Below are positions 1 to 9,735 of a DNA stretch of 64,000 bases, piece by piece. The stretch lies in NCBI RefSeq assembly GCF_001545035.1, contig NZ_FCOJ02000011.1, positions 87,569-151,568 on the forward strand, written 5' to 3'. Origin of the DNA: Caballeronia glebae (lineage in GTDB: Bacteria; Pseudomonadota; Gammaproteobacteria; Burkholderiales; Burkholderiaceae). The notes under the pieces are model-generated. The model saw nothing but the letters and a program-made list of their open reading frames with translations, made no database searches and was not told the origin of the DNA. The position numbers and the translations under genes were made by a program. Position 1 is the stretch's first letter, and each line of letters starts with the position of its first letter.

Positions 1-2
1 TG

Positions 3-1229
3 ATCGCGCGCAGCATCCGCGGCTCGTTCCATCCGGTGACGGTTTATAGCGCGAAGGCGAACAGCCGCTTCTTTCTCACCGCGCAGACCTCGCGCGAAGG
101 CGCGAAAGGCGCGACGCGCATCCTGATGAACGACCCCGCATCGCGCGATCTCTCCGCGCCCGGCGCGCGCCCGAAAGCGCCGAAGAAGGACGCGCGCGAG
201 CCGGCCTCGACCGGCCGCCTCGACAAGCTCGCGCATCTGGAATTCGGCGATCCGCGCGTGGCTTCGCAGATCCAGCTTGCGGCGCGCGTGATCCAGCGCA
301 AAATCCCGATCATCCTGCGCGGGCAGACGGGCACCGGCAAGGAAGTCTTCGCCAATGCGCTGCACAGCATCAGCCCGAACGGCACGGGTCCGTTCGTCGC
401 GGTGAATTGCGCATCGCTGCCGGAGAATCTGATCGAAAGCGAACTCTTCGGTTATCGCGCGGGCGCGTTCACTGGCGCGCAGCGCGAAGGACGGCGCGGC
501 AAGATCGTGCAGGCGAACGGCGGCACGCTTTTCCTCGATGAAATCGGCGACATGCCGCTCGCTTTGCAAGCGCGTCTCTTGCGCGTGCTCGAAGAACACG
601 AAGTCACGCCGCTCGGCGCGGAAACCACGGTGAAGGTGGACTTTCAGCTCATCAGCGCGAGCCACCGCAATCTCATCGAACTCGTGCAGACGGGCATGTT
701 CCGCGAGGATCTGTATTACCGGCTGAACGGTATCGAGATCAATCTGCCGCCGCTGCGCGAACGCGCGGATGCGCTCGCGCTCATCGGCCATATTCTCGAA
801 ACCGAATCCGACGAGCCGCCCACGCTTTCCGCCGAAGCGAAGCAGGCGCTCTTGAGTTATCCGTGGCCGGGCAATATCCGCCAGTTGCGTCACGTGCTGC
901 AGATGGCGATCGCGCTCTGCGATGGCCCCGAGATTCGCTGCGCGCATCTGCCGCCGGAGATCGCGAACGGCATCGCGCCGGTTACGCAGGCCGCCGTGCG
1001 CGCGCCCGTTTCTCCGCCGCCGCATCTCGCCGATGACGCCGATACTTCGTCGCTCAACGCGATCCAGGTGAAGGAGCGCGAGACCGTGCTCCTGTTGCTC
1101 GACGAGCATCGCTGGAACGTGAGCAATGTCGCGAAGGTGCTCGGCATCAGCCGCAACACGCTGTACCGGAAGATGCATCGCCTGCATATTCGCCTGTCGC
1201 ACGATACGCCGGGCGCATCCGACGCATGA
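3..1229 (+). CDS. Sigma-54-dependent Fis-family activator (5'-truncated by window edge)
   Basis: Transcriptional activator of sigma-54 promoters. The frame is open from base 3, so the N-terminal sensory part lies outside the window; a GTG at 36 is only an internal codon. Counting from that GTG, the AAA+ domain has Walker A GQTGTGKE (residues 96-103), the GAFTGA loop that contacts sigma-54 (143-148) and Walker B GGTLFLDE (162-169). A Fis-type helix-turn-helix closes the protein (about 346-390). The overall architecture resembles AcoR-like regulators, but the missing N-terminus prevents a firm subfamily call. The stop overlaps the start of dmrB by 4 bp, so it is translated with H4MPT biosynthesis genes. 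That suggests it senses a C1 or alcohol signal (inference). A sigma-54 promoter precedes pqqA in this window. Confidence 0.93.
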   Translation: MARSIRGSFHPVTVYSAKANSRFFLTAQTSREGAKGATRILMNDPASRDLSAPGARPKAPKKDAREPASTGRLDKLAHLEFGDPRVASQIQLAARVIQRKIPIILRGQTGTGKEVFANALHSISPNGTGPFVAVNCASLPENLIESELFGYRAGAFTGAQREGRRGKIVQANGGTLFLDEIGDMPLALQARLLRVLEEHEVTPLGAETTVKVDFQLISASHRNLIELVQTGMFREDLYYRLNGIEINLPPLRERADALALIGHILETESDEPPTLSAEAKQALLSYPWPGNIRQLRHVLQMAIALCDGPEIRCAHLPPEIANGIAPVTQAAVRAPVSPPPHLADDADTSSLNAIQVKERETVLLLLDEHRWNVSNVAKVLGISRNTLYRKMHRLHIRLSHDTPGASDA

Positions 1230-1825
1230 CGCAACCCACGCCCGCCCGCCGGCTCGACGAGTTCAAGCCCGACGCGCGCTTTGCGTGGTGCGTGACAGGC
1301 TCGGGTCATATGCTCGAAGAGTCGATCGAACTCGCGCGGCAACTGCCCGGCGTCGATCTGTTTCTTTCCGCCGCCGGCGAGGAAGTGCTGCCGCTCTACG
1401 GCTGGACCATCGCGAAGCTGCGCGAGCACTTCAAGGTTTTGCGCGACAACAGCGCGAGCAGCGTGCCCGTCGGCATGGTCTATAACGGCGAATATCACAC
1501 GGTCGTCATCGCGCCCGCGACGAGCAACACCGTCGCCAAATGCGCGTTCGGCATCTCCGATACCTTGCCCACCAACCTCTATGCGCAAGCCGGCAAGCAA
1601 TGCGTGCCGGGCATCGTGTTCGCATGCGATACCGCGCCGAGCGTCATCACGCAGACCCCGCACGAATGGGTCGAAGTGAGGCCGCGCGCGATCGAGTTCG
1701 AGAACGTCGAGCGGCTCGCGCGCTTCGCGCATACCACCGTGGCCCGCTCGCTCGACGACCTCAGGGCCGCGCTCGATCAACGCCTGTCGGACCTGAAGCT
1801 TGCATGGAACACATCGTCTTCCTGA
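1226..1825 (+). CDS. dmrB: Dihydromethanopterin reductase, flavoprotein type (DmrB)
   Basis: A 199-residue flavoprotein expected to reduce dihydromethanopterin to tetrahydromethanopterin, the last step of H4MPT synthesis, in the cytoplasm. It has the archaeoflavoprotein/DmrB fold pattern: an N-terminal WCVTGSGHMLEE nucleotide-binding segment, a central VIAPATSNTVAKCAFGISDTL FMN-binding stretch, and AGKQCVPGIVFACD. A DmrB of this type has been characterised in Paraburkholderia xenovorans. The ATG at 1226 overlaps the stop of the sigma-54 activator (ATGA). The 3' end overlaps the start of the DHPS-like gene at 1804, so the three genes form one operon. The name comes from family resemblance and context, not from a direct assay. 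Confidence 0.88.
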   Translation: MTQPTPARRLDEFKPDARFAWCVTGSGHMLEESIELARQLPGVDLFLSAAGEEVLPLYGWTIAKLREHFKVLRDNSASSVPVGMVYNGEYHTVVIAPATSNTVAKCAFGISDTLPTNLYAQAGKQCVPGIVFACDTAPSVITQTPHEWVEVRPRAIEFENVERLARFAHTTVARSLDDLRAALDQRLSDLKLAWNTSSS

Positions 1826-3204
1826 CGGGGCGGCTCGCGCAATTGAGCCTTCAGCAAGTGCTCGAAAGCATCGCGCCGGCCGCCGCGGGATTGCCGTTCA
1901 CGTGGGAAGTGCGCGAGATCGGTCTTCAGGTCGCGGGGCTGATGACCGCCGACATGATCCGCCGGCGCGTTCCAACGCCGTTGAGCGACGGAACGAGCCG
2001 CATGATCGTGCCCGGCCGATGCCGCGGCGACCTCGATGCCCTCACCGCGCACTATGGCGTGAAGGTCGAGCGCGGTCCCGAAGAGGTGAAGGACTTGCCG
2101 CAGTTTTTTGGGCGCGAGGCGCGGCATGTCGATCTGTCGCGCTACGAGACGGAGATCTTCGCGGAGATTGTCGATGCGCCGCGTCTCGATCTCGCGGGCA
2201 TCGCGGCGCGCGCACGCGAATACAAGCGTCAGGGCGCGGATGTGATCGATATCGGCTGCCTGCCGGAAACGCCGTTCGCGCATCTCGAAGACGCCGTTGC
2301 GATGCTGAAGGAACAAGGCTATCGCGTGAGCGTCGATTCGATGCGTGAAGACGAACTCGTGCGCGGCGGGCGCGCGGGCGCGGACTATGTGATGAGTCTC
2401 AACGTCGATACGCTATGGATTACTGATGAAATCGCATCGACGCCGATTCTCGTGCCGCGCGAGCCCGCCGACACCGCATCCCTCGATGCCGCGATCGATG
2501 CGATGACGAAGCGCGGCCGCGCCTTTCTCGCCGATCCGATTCTAGATCCGATTCCGTTCGGACTCGCGAAGTCCATCGCGCGATATGTGTCGTTACGCGA
2601 GCGTTATCCCGACGTGGCGATCATGATGGGCGTCGGCAACGTGACCGAACTCACCGAGGCGGATACGAGCGGCATCAACGCGGTGCTGTTCGGCATGGCC
2701 GCGGAATTGCGCATCGCCGCCGTGCTGACGACTTCGGTGAGCCTGCATGCGCGGCGCGCCGTTCGCGAAGCCGATGTCGCGCGCCGCGTGATGCATGCCG
2801 CGCGCGAAACGCAGACGTTGCCCAAAGGCATTTCCGCCGATTTGTCCGCGCTGCATGCAAAGCGGCCGTTTCCCTACGACGCCGAAGAGATCGGCGTGTT
2901 CGCCGCCGCCGTGCGCGATCCGAATTTTCGCGTGCAGGTCTCGGCGGACGGCATTCACGTCTATAACCGCGACGGGCATCAAGTCGCGACCGACCCGTTC
3001 GCGCTCTATCCCGGGCTCAAGGTCGAGCACGACGGCGGGCACGCGTTCTATCTCGGCGTGCAGCTCGCGCGCGCGGAAATCGCGTGGCAACTCGGCAAGC
3101 GCTTCGATCAGGATCAGCCACTCGATTGGGGATGCGAAGTCGATCGCCCGGACGAGGATTTGATGGCGTGGCATGCGCCCGGAAGCACGAAGAAGAAGAG
3201 CTAG
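1804..3204 (+). CDS. Dihydropteroate synthase-like protein of the H4MPT cluster
   Basis: A 466-residue protein with a C-terminal half like dihydropteroate synthase (TIM barrel). The pterin-site-like segment GADVIDIGCLPETPF lies near residues 144-158, followed by VSVDSM near 177-182. The N-terminal about 120 residues are a separate domain found in H4MPT-cluster homologues (DUF6513 type). Relatives in methanogens and methylotrophs are thought to join the pterin and aryl moieties during methanopterin synthesis; the exact reaction is not established from sequence. The open frame extends upstream to 1540, but the ATG at 1804 matches the family N-terminus (MEHIVFLTGRLA). It overlaps the 3' end of dmrB by 22 bp, consistent with coupling. 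Confidence 0.87.
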   Translation: MEHIVFLTGRLAQLSLQQVLESIAPAAAGLPFTWEVREIGLQVAGLMTADMIRRRVPTPLSDGTSRMIVPGRCRGDLDALTAHYGVKVERGPEEVKDLPQFFGREARHVDLSRYETEIFAEIVDAPRLDLAGIAARAREYKRQGADVIDIGCLPETPFAHLEDAVAMLKEQGYRVSVDSMREDELVRGGRAGADYVMSLNVDTLWITDEIASTPILVPREPADTASLDAAIDAMTKRGRAFLADPILDPIPFGLAKSIARYVSLRERYPDVAIMMGVGNVTELTEADTSGINAVLFGMAAELRIAAVLTTSVSLHARRAVREADVARRVMHAARETQTLPKGISADLSALHAKRPFPYDAEEIGVFAAAVRDPNFRVQVSADGIHVYNRDGHQVATDPFALYPGLKVEHDGGHAFYLGVQLARAEIAWQLGKRFDQDQPLDWGCEVDRPDEDLMAWHAPGSTKKKS

Positions 3205-3749
3205 GGCTTCCATTTTATCGAGCAGCCTAGCGCCGGATGTTGCGCTTCGGGCGCATCGTCGTTTTGCGCTATTGCGCGCATCGCTTCGAGGAGATCGCGG
3301 CGGGCATCCGGCAAGGCTTGCTTGCGCGATGCGTCGATCCGGCCGCGATATTTCAGGCGTAAATCGCGGTCGAAGCCGAAGCATTCCGGCGTGCAGACGG
3401 CGCCGTATGCGCGCGCGATGTCCTGCGTTTCATCGTGGAGATATGGGAACGGCAGGCTCCATTCGTGGGCGACCGCGATCATGCGATCGAACGCGTCGTC
3501 GGTATAGATGGACGCATCGTTCGAATTGATGCCCGCCACGTTGACGCCGATCTCCTTCAGCGCGCGCGCATCGCGGATCAGGTTGGGAATCGCCGCCCTC
3601 ACGTAAAGGCAGTGATTGCACATGAAGACGATCACGAGGCCGTTCGCGCCCTTCAGCGAATCGAGCGTGAAGGTGCTGCCGTCGGTCGCGGGGAGCGTGA
3701 AATCGGATGCGATCGCGCCGAGTTCGGCGCTGGGTGATTCGGTGGGCAT
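3201..3749 (-). CDS. Thioredoxin-family (AhpC/TSA-like) protein
   Basis: A 182-residue thioredoxin-fold protein of the redoxin/AhpC-TSA group, cytoplasmic, with no signal peptide. After the TLPATDGSTFTLDSLKG strand-turn it carries FMCNHCLYV, a CxxC redox motif, followed by a typical YTDDAFDRM and YGAVCTPECFGFD segment. Substrate is unknown. The ATG at 3749 is chosen because GGGAGC lies just upstream and the preceding 24 codons of open frame look non-coding. It is convergent with the DHPS-like gene, overlapping its last 4 bases, and divergent from the toxin-antitoxin pair. A role in C1 metabolism is not implied. Confidence 0.8.
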   Translation of the reverse strand: MPTESPSAELGAIASDFTLPATDGSTFTLDSLKGANGLVIVFMCNHCLYVRAAIPNLIRDARALKEIGVNVAGINSNDASIYTDDAFDRMIAVAHEWSLPFPYLHDETQDIARAYGAVCTPECFGFDRDLRLKYRGRIDASRKQALPDARRDLLEAMRAIAQNDDAPEAQHPALGCSIKWKP

Positions 3750-3847
3750 GAGATAGCTCCCAATTGTTTCGATTGGCTGTTCGGCATATTGGCGGGGGGA
3801 CCGGACTCGGATAGCATGCAATCTCTTCTTAGTTATCCGGAGTATTC

Positions 3848-4147
3848 ATGTATATCTTTAGTGTCGAAGAAGCGCAGAAGAATCTTCCTAAAGTGCTCGA
3901 ATTAGTGGCACAGGGGAAAGACGTAGCCATTGACGGTGAACATCCGGCGTTGTTGCTCAAAGTCAAGTCAGTCGGAAACTTCGCAAACGGCAACCCCGAG
4001 TCTTGCGGTTCGATCATCGTGTTCGATCCCGAAGATGAAAGCTTGCTTGAGGACGAAGTCTTCAAACCGCTGTCCGACGAAATGATCGAAGAGTTTTATG
4101 GCCCGATATTTCCAGAAGACGTCAGCGCCGCAATCGAGCGCCGATGA
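3848..4147 (+). CDS. Type II toxin-antitoxin antitoxin, Phd/YefM-like
   Basis: A 99-residue putative antitoxin. The N-terminus MYIFSVEEAQKNLPKVLELVAQGKDVAI resembles the DNA-binding Phd/YefM fold. The C-terminal half is acidic, as expected of a segment that wraps and inhibits a toxin. Its ATGA overlap with the PIN-domain gene at 4144 supports pairing. Base composition is clearly lower in G+C than neighbouring genes (about 38% over 3841-3900 by hand count), a sign of acquisition by transfer. Antitoxins of this type usually repress their own operon; no clear operator was identified. Confidence 0.78.
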   Translation: MYIFSVEEAQKNLPKVLELVAQGKDVAIDGEHPALLLKVKSVGNFANGNPESCGSIIVFDPEDESLLEDEVFKPLSDEMIEEFYGPIFPEDVSAAIERR

Positions 4148-4524
4148 TGCGCGTACTACTCGATACCCACATCTACATCTGGCGCGTGTCGGGGAATCGC
4201 CGGCTGCCGGCGCACATTCGCGAATCGATCGATAAGGCGGAGCAGGTCTACGTCAGCACCGCCACCATCTGGGAACTGTCGATCAAGGCGGCGCGCGGCA
4301 AGCTGGAACCGCGCGCCGCGCGTGCCATCGACGAGTTGGAAGAACATCCGTTCATCGTGCTTCCCGTTCGACTGAAGCATGCGAAAGCCGTGCGCGACAT
4401 GCCCGATCTGCATCGCGATCCATTCGATCGTTTGCTGGTTGCGCAGGCGCGAACAGAAGTGCTCAAGTTCCTGACCGTCGACAGCGAACTGGCCGGATAT
4501 CTCAATGTCGCAACCCCCGCCTGA
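4144..4524 (+). CDS. PIN-domain toxin (VapC family)
   Basis: A 126-residue PIN-domain protein, probably a ribonuclease toxin. The acidic metal-binding residues are visible: D7 in VLLDTHIYIW, E44 in TIWELSIKA, and D92/D95 in HRDPFDRLLVAQA. This arrangement matches the VapC-like branch whose partners are Phd/YefM-like antitoxins. Translation is coupled to the antitoxin by a 4-bp overlap. The gene ends 39 bp before the convergent end of the cbb operon. Target RNA is unknown. Confidence 0.87.
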   Translation: MMRVLLDTHIYIWRVSGNRRLPAHIRESIDKAEQVYVSTATIWELSIKAARGKLEPRAARAIDELEEHPFIVLPVRLKHAKAVRDMPDLHRDPFDRLLVAQARTEVLKFLTVDSELAGYLNVATPA

Positions 4525-4563
4525 GCCCGCGCCGCCCGTCCCGCACACCGAGCGGCGCCTCCC

Positions 4564-5601
4564 TCAGTGATACCGCTTCGCCATCGCCTCCAATCCCATC
4601 GGCCTTATACGATCCGCATGTCCCGCGCAGCCGAACGCCTCGAATCGCTCGACACACAAATCCCGCGCCGCCGCCGTCGCCGCCTTCAGCGCGTGCCGCG
4701 GATCGAACTCCGACCTGGCCGACGCCATCGCCCGCCGCATCGCGCCCGTCATCGCGAGCCGGATATCCGTGTCGATATTCACCTTGCGCACGCCGCTCGC
4801 AATGCCGCGCCGAATTTCATCGACGGGCACGCCGAACGTCGCGGCAATTTCGCCGCCATGCTCGCGGATGATCGCGAGCCATTCCTGCGGCACCGACGAC
4901 GACCCGTGCATCACGAGATGCGTATCGGGAATGCGCGCGTGAATCTCGGCGATGCGATCGATCGCGAGAATATCGCCGGTCGGCTGACGGCTGAACTTGT
5001 ACGCGCCGTGCGACGTGCCGATGGCGATCGCGAGCGCATCGATGCCCGTCGCCTCGACGAACGCGCGCGCTTCGTCGGGGTCCGTCAGCAAGCGATCGCG
5101 GCTCAACGTGCCTTCCGCGCCGACGCCATCCTCCTCGCCCGCGCGCCCCGTCTCCAGCGATCCGAGACAACCCAGCTCGCCTTCCACCGACACGCCCACC
5201 GAATGCGCCGCCTCGACCACGCGCCGGCTCACATCGACGTTGTACTCGTATTCGGCGGGCGTTTTCTGATCGGGCATGAGCGAGCCGTCCATCATCACGG
5301 ACGTGAAGCCCGAACGAATCGCCTGCTGACACACGGACGGACTCGCGCCGTGATCCTGATGCAGCACCACGGGAATATCCGGATGAGCCTCGACCGCCGC
5401 GAGCACGAGATGCCGCAAATACGGCTCGCCCGCATACTTGCGCGCGCCCGCCGACGCCTGCAGGATGACCGGGCTCTTGGTCGCCTCGGCCGCCTGCATG
5501 ATCGCCTGCACCTGCTCCATGTTGTTGACGTTGAACGCGGGCACGCCGTAGCCGTGCTCCGCCGCGTGATCCAGCAACTGCCTCAAGGCGATGAAAGCCA
5601 T
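4564..5601 (-). CDS. cbbA: Class II fructose-bisphosphate aldolase
   Basis: A 345-residue class II (zinc-dependent) aldolase. It joins dihydroxyacetone phosphate with glyceraldehyde 3-phosphate, or with erythrose 4-phosphate, in the regenerative phase of the Calvin cycle. The [11 protein letters not shown] segment (H81, D83, H84) supplies zinc and catalytic residues; further ligands lie in VSVEGELG and [10 protein letters not shown]. Full family length. SD GGAG precedes the ATG at 5601. It is the last gene of the cbbLSXFPTA run, 29 bp after the transketolase gene. The cbb symbol rests on operon context; the enzyme could equally serve glycolysis and gluconeogenesis. Confidence 0.95.
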   Translation of the reverse strand: MAFIALRQLLDHAAEHGYGVPAFNVNNMEQVQAIMQAAEATKSPVILQASAGARKYAGEPYLRHLVLAAVEAHPDIPVVLHQDHGASPSVCQQAIRSGFTSVMMDGSLMPDQKTPAEYEYNVDVSRRVVEAAHSVGVSVEGELGCLGSLETGRAGEEDGVGAEGTLSRDRLLTDPDEARAFVEATGIDALAIAIGTSHGAYKFSRQPTGDILAIDRIAEIHARIPDTHLVMHGSSSVPQEWLAIIREHGGEIAATFGVPVDEIRRGIASGVRKVNIDTDIRLAMTGAMRRAMASARSEFDPRHALKAATAAARDLCVERFEAFGCAGHADRIRPMGLEAMAKRYH

Positions 5602-5630
5602 CGTGATGTCTCCATGCAGGGTGCGAAAAA

Positions 5631-7673
5631 TCAGACGGCCACGCGGCGCGCTTCTTCGACGAGCGCCTCGGTCGTCACGCCGAAATGCGCGAACAACTCG
5701 CTCGCGGGCGCAGATTCACCGAAGCGGTCGATGCCGACCGCGCCGCCATTCAATCCGACGTACTGCCGCCAGAACGCCGTGACGCCGGCTTCGATCGCGA
5801 CGCGCGGCACGCCTTCGGGCAGCACGCGTTCGCGCCACGCGTTGCACTGCCGATCGAACACGGTGGTCGAGGGCATCGACACGACGCGCGCGAGAATGCC
5901 CGCTTCCTTCAGCGGTTCGACGGCGGCTAGCGCAAGCGCGACTTCCGAGCCGGTCGCGATCAGCACGACGCGGCGCGCATCGCGCTCGCAAGTCGAGGGC
6001 CAGTCGGCGAGCACGTAGCCGCCGCGCTCGATGCCGTCGATCTGCGCTTCGTCGCGCGGCACGAAGGGCAGATTCTGGCGCGAGAGCAGCAGGCACGAAG
6101 GCCGGTCACGCTCGACCGCGCTTACCCACGCCTGCATCGTCTCGACCGTATCGCACGGACGCCACACGTCGAGGCCCGGAATCATGCGCAGCGTCGCGGC
6201 ATGCTCGATCGGCTGATGCGTCGGGCCGTCTTCGCCGAGACCGATCGAATCGTGCGTGAAGACGAACACCGCGCGCGTCTTCATCAGCGCGGCCATGCGC
6301 AGCGCGTTGCGCGAGTAATCGGAGAACGTGAGAAACGTGCCGCCGAACGGCAGATAACCGCGATGCAGCGCGACGCCGTTGAGCACCGCGCTCATGCCGA
6401 ACTCGCGCACGCCGAAGTGGATGTAGTTGCCCTTTTCCGGCGCGGCGCTCACGTCCACCGCCTCTTTCCAGCGCGTGAGATTCGAGCCGGTCAAGTCCGC
6501 CGATCCGCCGAGCAGTTCGGGCAACGCGCGCGCCAGTCCCTCGATCGCGAGTTGCGAGGCCTTTCGTGTCGCGAGCGTCTGCCGCGCGCGATCCGCGTCG
6601 CGCACGAGCGCATGCGCCATGTCGCGCCAGTTCGCGGGCAACGCGCCGCGCACGCGCCGCTCGAACTCGGCGGCCTCGTTCGGAAACACGCGACGATACG
6701 CCTGCATGCGGCGATTCCAGTCCTCCTGCGCCGCCGCACCCGCCTCGCGCGCGTCCCACAGCGCACGAATCGACGATGGAATCTCGAAAGGCGCATGCGT
6801 CCAGCTGAGCGCGCGCCGCGTCGCGTCCACTTCGTCGGCGGGAAGCGGCGCGCCGTGTACGTCGTGCGTGCCGGCCATCTTCGGCGCGCCGAGCCCGATC
6901 ACCGTCTTGCAGCAGATCAAGGTCGGGCGATCCGACTCGCGCGCCAATTGCAACGCATGCGATACATCGTCGACATCGTGGCCGTCCACCGCGCGCACGA
7001 CATTCCAGCCGTATGACTCGAAGCGCTTCGGCGTGTCGTCGGTGAACCAGCCGTCGACATGGCCGTCGATGGAGATGCCGTTGTCGTCGTAGAGCACGGT
7101 GAGCTTGCCGAGCCGCAGCGTGCCCGCGAGCGACGCCGCTTCATGCGACACGCCTTCCATCAGACAGCCATCGCCCACAAAAACATACGTGCGATGATCG
7201 ACGATCTCATGCCCCGGCCGATTGAACTCGCGCGCGAGCAAGGCCTCGGCGAGCGCCATGCCAACGGCGTTCGTCAGGCCTTGCCCGAGCGGTCCGGTCG
7301 TCGTTTCGACGCCGGGCGTCACGCCCACTTCCGGATGCCCGGGCGTCTTGCTGCCCATCTGCCGGAAGCGCTTGATCTCGTCGATTGACAGGTCGTAGCC
7401 AGTGAGATGCAGCAGCGCATACAGCAGCATCGAGCCGTGACCGTTCGACAGCACGAAGCGGTCGCGATCGGGCCAGTCGGGATCGACGGGATTGTGCTTC
7501 AGATGACGTCCCCACAACGCGACCGCGATCTCCGCCATACCCATCGGCATGCCGGGATGACCGGAGTTGGCCCGGCTCACGGCATCGACGGCGAGCATGC
7601 GCAGCGCGTTCGCCATCTCCCGCGTGTCGGGCGAGCGATGAAGTCGGGGCAAAGCTTCAGCGACGGCATTCAT
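5631..7673 (-). CDS. cbbT: Transketolase
   Basis: A 680-residue thiamine-diphosphate enzyme that moves two-carbon units between sugar phosphates in ribulose 1,5-bisphosphate regeneration. The N-terminal domain shows [15 protein letters not shown] and the TPP/metal motif [18 protein letters not shown]; the central pyrimidine-binding domain has [19 protein letters not shown]. Length is normal. SD AAGGAGG sits 7 bases before the ATG at 7673. It lies between cbbP and cbbA in the Calvin operon, with only a 37-bp gap to cbbP, so it is expected to be co-transcribed. Confidence 0.96.
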   Translation of the reverse strand: MNAVAEALPRLHRSPDTREMANALRMLAVDAVSRANSGHPGMPMGMAEIAVALWGRHLKHNPVDPDWPDRDRFVLSNGHGSMLLYALLHLTGYDLSIDEIKRFRQMGSKTPGHPEVGVTPGVETTTGPLGQGLTNAVGMALAEALLAREFNRPGHEIVDHRTYVFVGDGCLMEGVSHEAASLAGTLRLGKLTVLYDDNGISIDGHVDGWFTDDTPKRFESYGWNVVRAVDGHDVDDVSHALQLARESDRPTLICCKTVIGLGAPKMAGTHDVHGAPLPADEVDATRRALSWTHAPFEIPSSIRALWDAREAGAAAQEDWNRRMQAYRRVFPNEAAEFERRVRGALPANWRDMAHALVRDADRARQTLATRKASQLAIEGLARALPELLGGSADLTGSNLTRWKEAVDVSAAPEKGNYIHFGVREFGMSAVLNGVALHRGYLPFGGTFLTFSDYSRNALRMAALMKTRAVFVFTHDSIGLGEDGPTHQPIEHAATLRMIPGLDVWRPCDTVETMQAWVSAVERDRPSCLLLSRQNLPFVPRDEAQIDGIERGGYVLADWPSTCERDARRVVLIATGSEVALALAAVEPLKEAGILARVVSMPSTTVFDRQCNAWRERVLPEGVPRVAIEAGVTAFWRQYVGLNGGAVGIDRFGESAPASELFAHFGVTTEALVEEARRVAV

Positions 7674-7710
7674 AAATGCCTCCTTCCATACGATGATGAG
7701 AAAGCTTTTT

Positions 7711-8583
7711 TCAGGCGCGCGCGCGCCGGTCGCGCAGTTGCAGGATCATCGGCGTGAAGATGAGCTGCATCGCGAGACCCATCTTGCCGCCGGGCACGAC
7801 GATCACGTTCGGCCGCGACATGAACGAGTCGTGCAGCATTGTCAGCAGATACGGAAAGTCGATGCCCCTCGGCTTCGCGAAGCGGATCACGACGAAGCTC
7901 TCGTCGGGCTGCGGAATCTCGCGCGAGGTGAACGGGTTCGACGTATCCACGGTCGGTACACGCTGAAAATTCACGTGCGTGCGCGAGAATTGCGGACAGA
8001 TGTAATTCACGTAATCGGGCATGCGGCGCAGGATCGTATCGACGACTGCCTCATGCGAATAACCGCGCATCGTCTGATCGCGATGCAGCTTCTGAATCCA
8101 TTCGAGATTGATGATCGGCACGACGCCGACGAGCAGATCCGCATGACGCGCGATGTCCACTTGACCGGTGACGGCCGCGCCATGCAAGCCTTCGTAGAAC
8201 ATCATGTCCGTGCCGGGCGTGATGTCTTCCCACGGCGTGAAAGTGCCCGCGTCCTGCTTGTAATGCACGGCTTCGCCTTCGTCATGCACGTAGTGGCGAA
8301 ACTTGCCGCCGCCCGTTTCGCCGTAGTTTTCGAACAACGTTTCGAGTTCGTGCAGCAGATTCGCTTCCGGGCCGAAGTGGCTGAAATTGACGAGGCCATC
8401 GCGCTCGCTCTGCTTCAACGCCTCGCGCATGCCGAGGCGATCGTATCGATGGAACGCATCGCCTTCGACGATATGCGCATTGATTTTCTCGCGCCTGAAG
8501 ATATGCGTGAAGCTCTTCATGACGGTGGTGGTGCCGGCGCCGCTCGATCCCGTCACCGCGACGATCGGATGTTTGACTGACAT
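7711..8583 (-). CDS. cbbP: Phosphoribulokinase
   Basis: A 290-residue class I (proteobacterial) phosphoribulokinase that phosphorylates ribulose 5-phosphate to the RuBisCO substrate. It is diagnostic for a working Calvin cycle. The P-loop GSSGAGTTT is at residues 12-20, and the family segments [10 protein letters not shown] and FYEGLHGA follow. SD GGGAGA precedes the ATG. It lacks the redox-regulatory cysteine pair of the plant enzyme, as expected for this class; class I enzymes are usually activated by NADH (family knowledge). Operon member between cbbF and cbbT. Confidence 0.97.
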   Translation of the reverse strand: MSVKHPIVAVTGSSGAGTTTVMKSFTHIFRREKINAHIVEGDAFHRYDRLGMREALKQSERDGLVNFSHFGPEANLLHELETLFENYGETGGGKFRHYVHDEGEAVHYKQDAGTFTPWEDITPGTDMMFYEGLHGAAVTGQVDIARHADLLVGVVPIINLEWIQKLHRDQTMRGYSHEAVVDTILRRMPDYVNYICPQFSRTHVNFQRVPTVDTSNPFTSREIPQPDESFVVIRFAKPRGIDFPYLLTMLHDSFMSRPNVIVVPGGKMGLAMQLIFTPMILQLRDRRARA

Positions 8584-8630
8584 GCGCTTGTCTCCCTTTA
8601 TCTATTTGGTGAGCGCTGTTTCAGATGCGA

Positions 8631-9725
8631 TCACGCCTGCGTTTCCGGCAGGAACAACGAGCGTTCCTTGAACAACGGCGACGTGAACGGCTTGTCCTCG
8701 CCGCGATCGTATTCGCCGTGATAGCGCTGAATGCGATCGACTTCGTTGCGTGAACCGAGAATCACCGGTACGCGTTGATGCAGCGCCTTCGGCTCGACAT
8801 CGAGAATGCGCTCGCGTCCGGTAATCGACAGTCCGCCCGCCTGTTCGACGATGAAGCTCATCGGGCTCGCTTCATACAGCAGACGCAGACGTCCTTCCAT
8901 CTCGGGCGTCTTGAAGTCGCGCGGATACATGAAGACGCCGCCGCGCATGAGGATGCGATGCACTTCCGCGACCATCGACGCGATCCAGCGCATATTGAAG
9001 TCGTGCGCGCGGCATCCGGTGCGACCATCCTTGCATTCCTGCACGTAGCGGCGCACGGGCGGTTCCCAGAAGCGTTCGTTCGATACGTTGATCGCGAACT
9101 CGCACGAATCCTCGGGAATGCGGATATCGGAATGCGTGAGCACGAAGTTGCCGACATCGCGTTCGAGCGTGAAGCCGTGCGTGCCGTTGCCGACCGAGAG
9201 CACGAGCATCGTCGATGGGCCGTAAATCGCGTAGCCCGCCGCGACTTGCTCGCGGCCCGGGCGCAAGAACGATGCTTCGTCGGCGGGACCGTCGTCGTCG
9301 CTCGCGCGTCGGAGCACCGAGAAGATCGAGCCGACCACGCCATTGATATCGATGTTCGACGAGCCATCGAGCGGATCGAACGCAAGCAGATACTCGCCGC
9401 GCGGATACGGCTCGGGAATCGCATAGACATCGTCCATCTCTTCCGAGACCATGCCCGCGAGCAAGCCGTCCCACTCGCAATGCTGAAGGAAGATATCGTT
9501 GGTCACGAGGTCGAGCTTCTTCTGTTCCTCGCCGTGCGTATTGATCGATTGCGCCGAGCCGTGATGTCCGCTCAACGCGCCGCGCGTCAAGGCGGCCGCG
9601 ATGGTCTTGATCGACGCGGCGACGTCGATCAGCAACGCGGACAGTCCGCTCGCCGCCTCCGGTCCGGGCTTGCGATCCAGCGTATCGATCAGGAACTTCG
9701 CTAAGGTCGTGCGTCCATCCTGCAT
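8631..9725 (-). CDS. cbbF: Class 1 fructose-1,6-bisphosphatase
   Basis: A 364-residue class 1 fructose 1,6-bisphosphatase. It hydrolyses fructose 1,6-bisphosphate, and possibly sedoheptulose 1,7-bisphosphate, in the Calvin cycle. The metal-binding signature LLAFDPLDGSSNIDING is intact, as is the earlier EEMDD and the substrate-site segment YPRDFKTPEMEGRLRLLYEASP. SD AAGGAG precedes the ATG at 9725. It begins 10 bp after the cbbX stop, a tight operon junction. Confidence 0.96.
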   Translation of the reverse strand: MQDGRTTLAKFLIDTLDRKPGPEAASGLSALLIDVAASIKTIAAALTRGALSGHHGSAQSINTHGEEQKKLDLVTNDIFLQHCEWDGLLAGMVSEEMDDVYAIPEPYPRGEYLLAFDPLDGSSNIDINGVVGSIFSVLRRASDDDGPADEASFLRPGREQVAAGYAIYGPSTMLVLSVGNGTHGFTLERDVGNFVLTHSDIRIPEDSCEFAINVSNERFWEPPVRRYVQECKDGRTGCRAHDFNMRWIASMVAEVHRILMRGGVFMYPRDFKTPEMEGRLRLLYEASPMSFIVEQAGGLSITGRERILDVEPKALHQRVPVILGSRNEVDRIQRYHGEYDRGEDKPFTSPLFKERSLFLPETQA

Positions 9726-9735
9726 CGCGCTCTCC

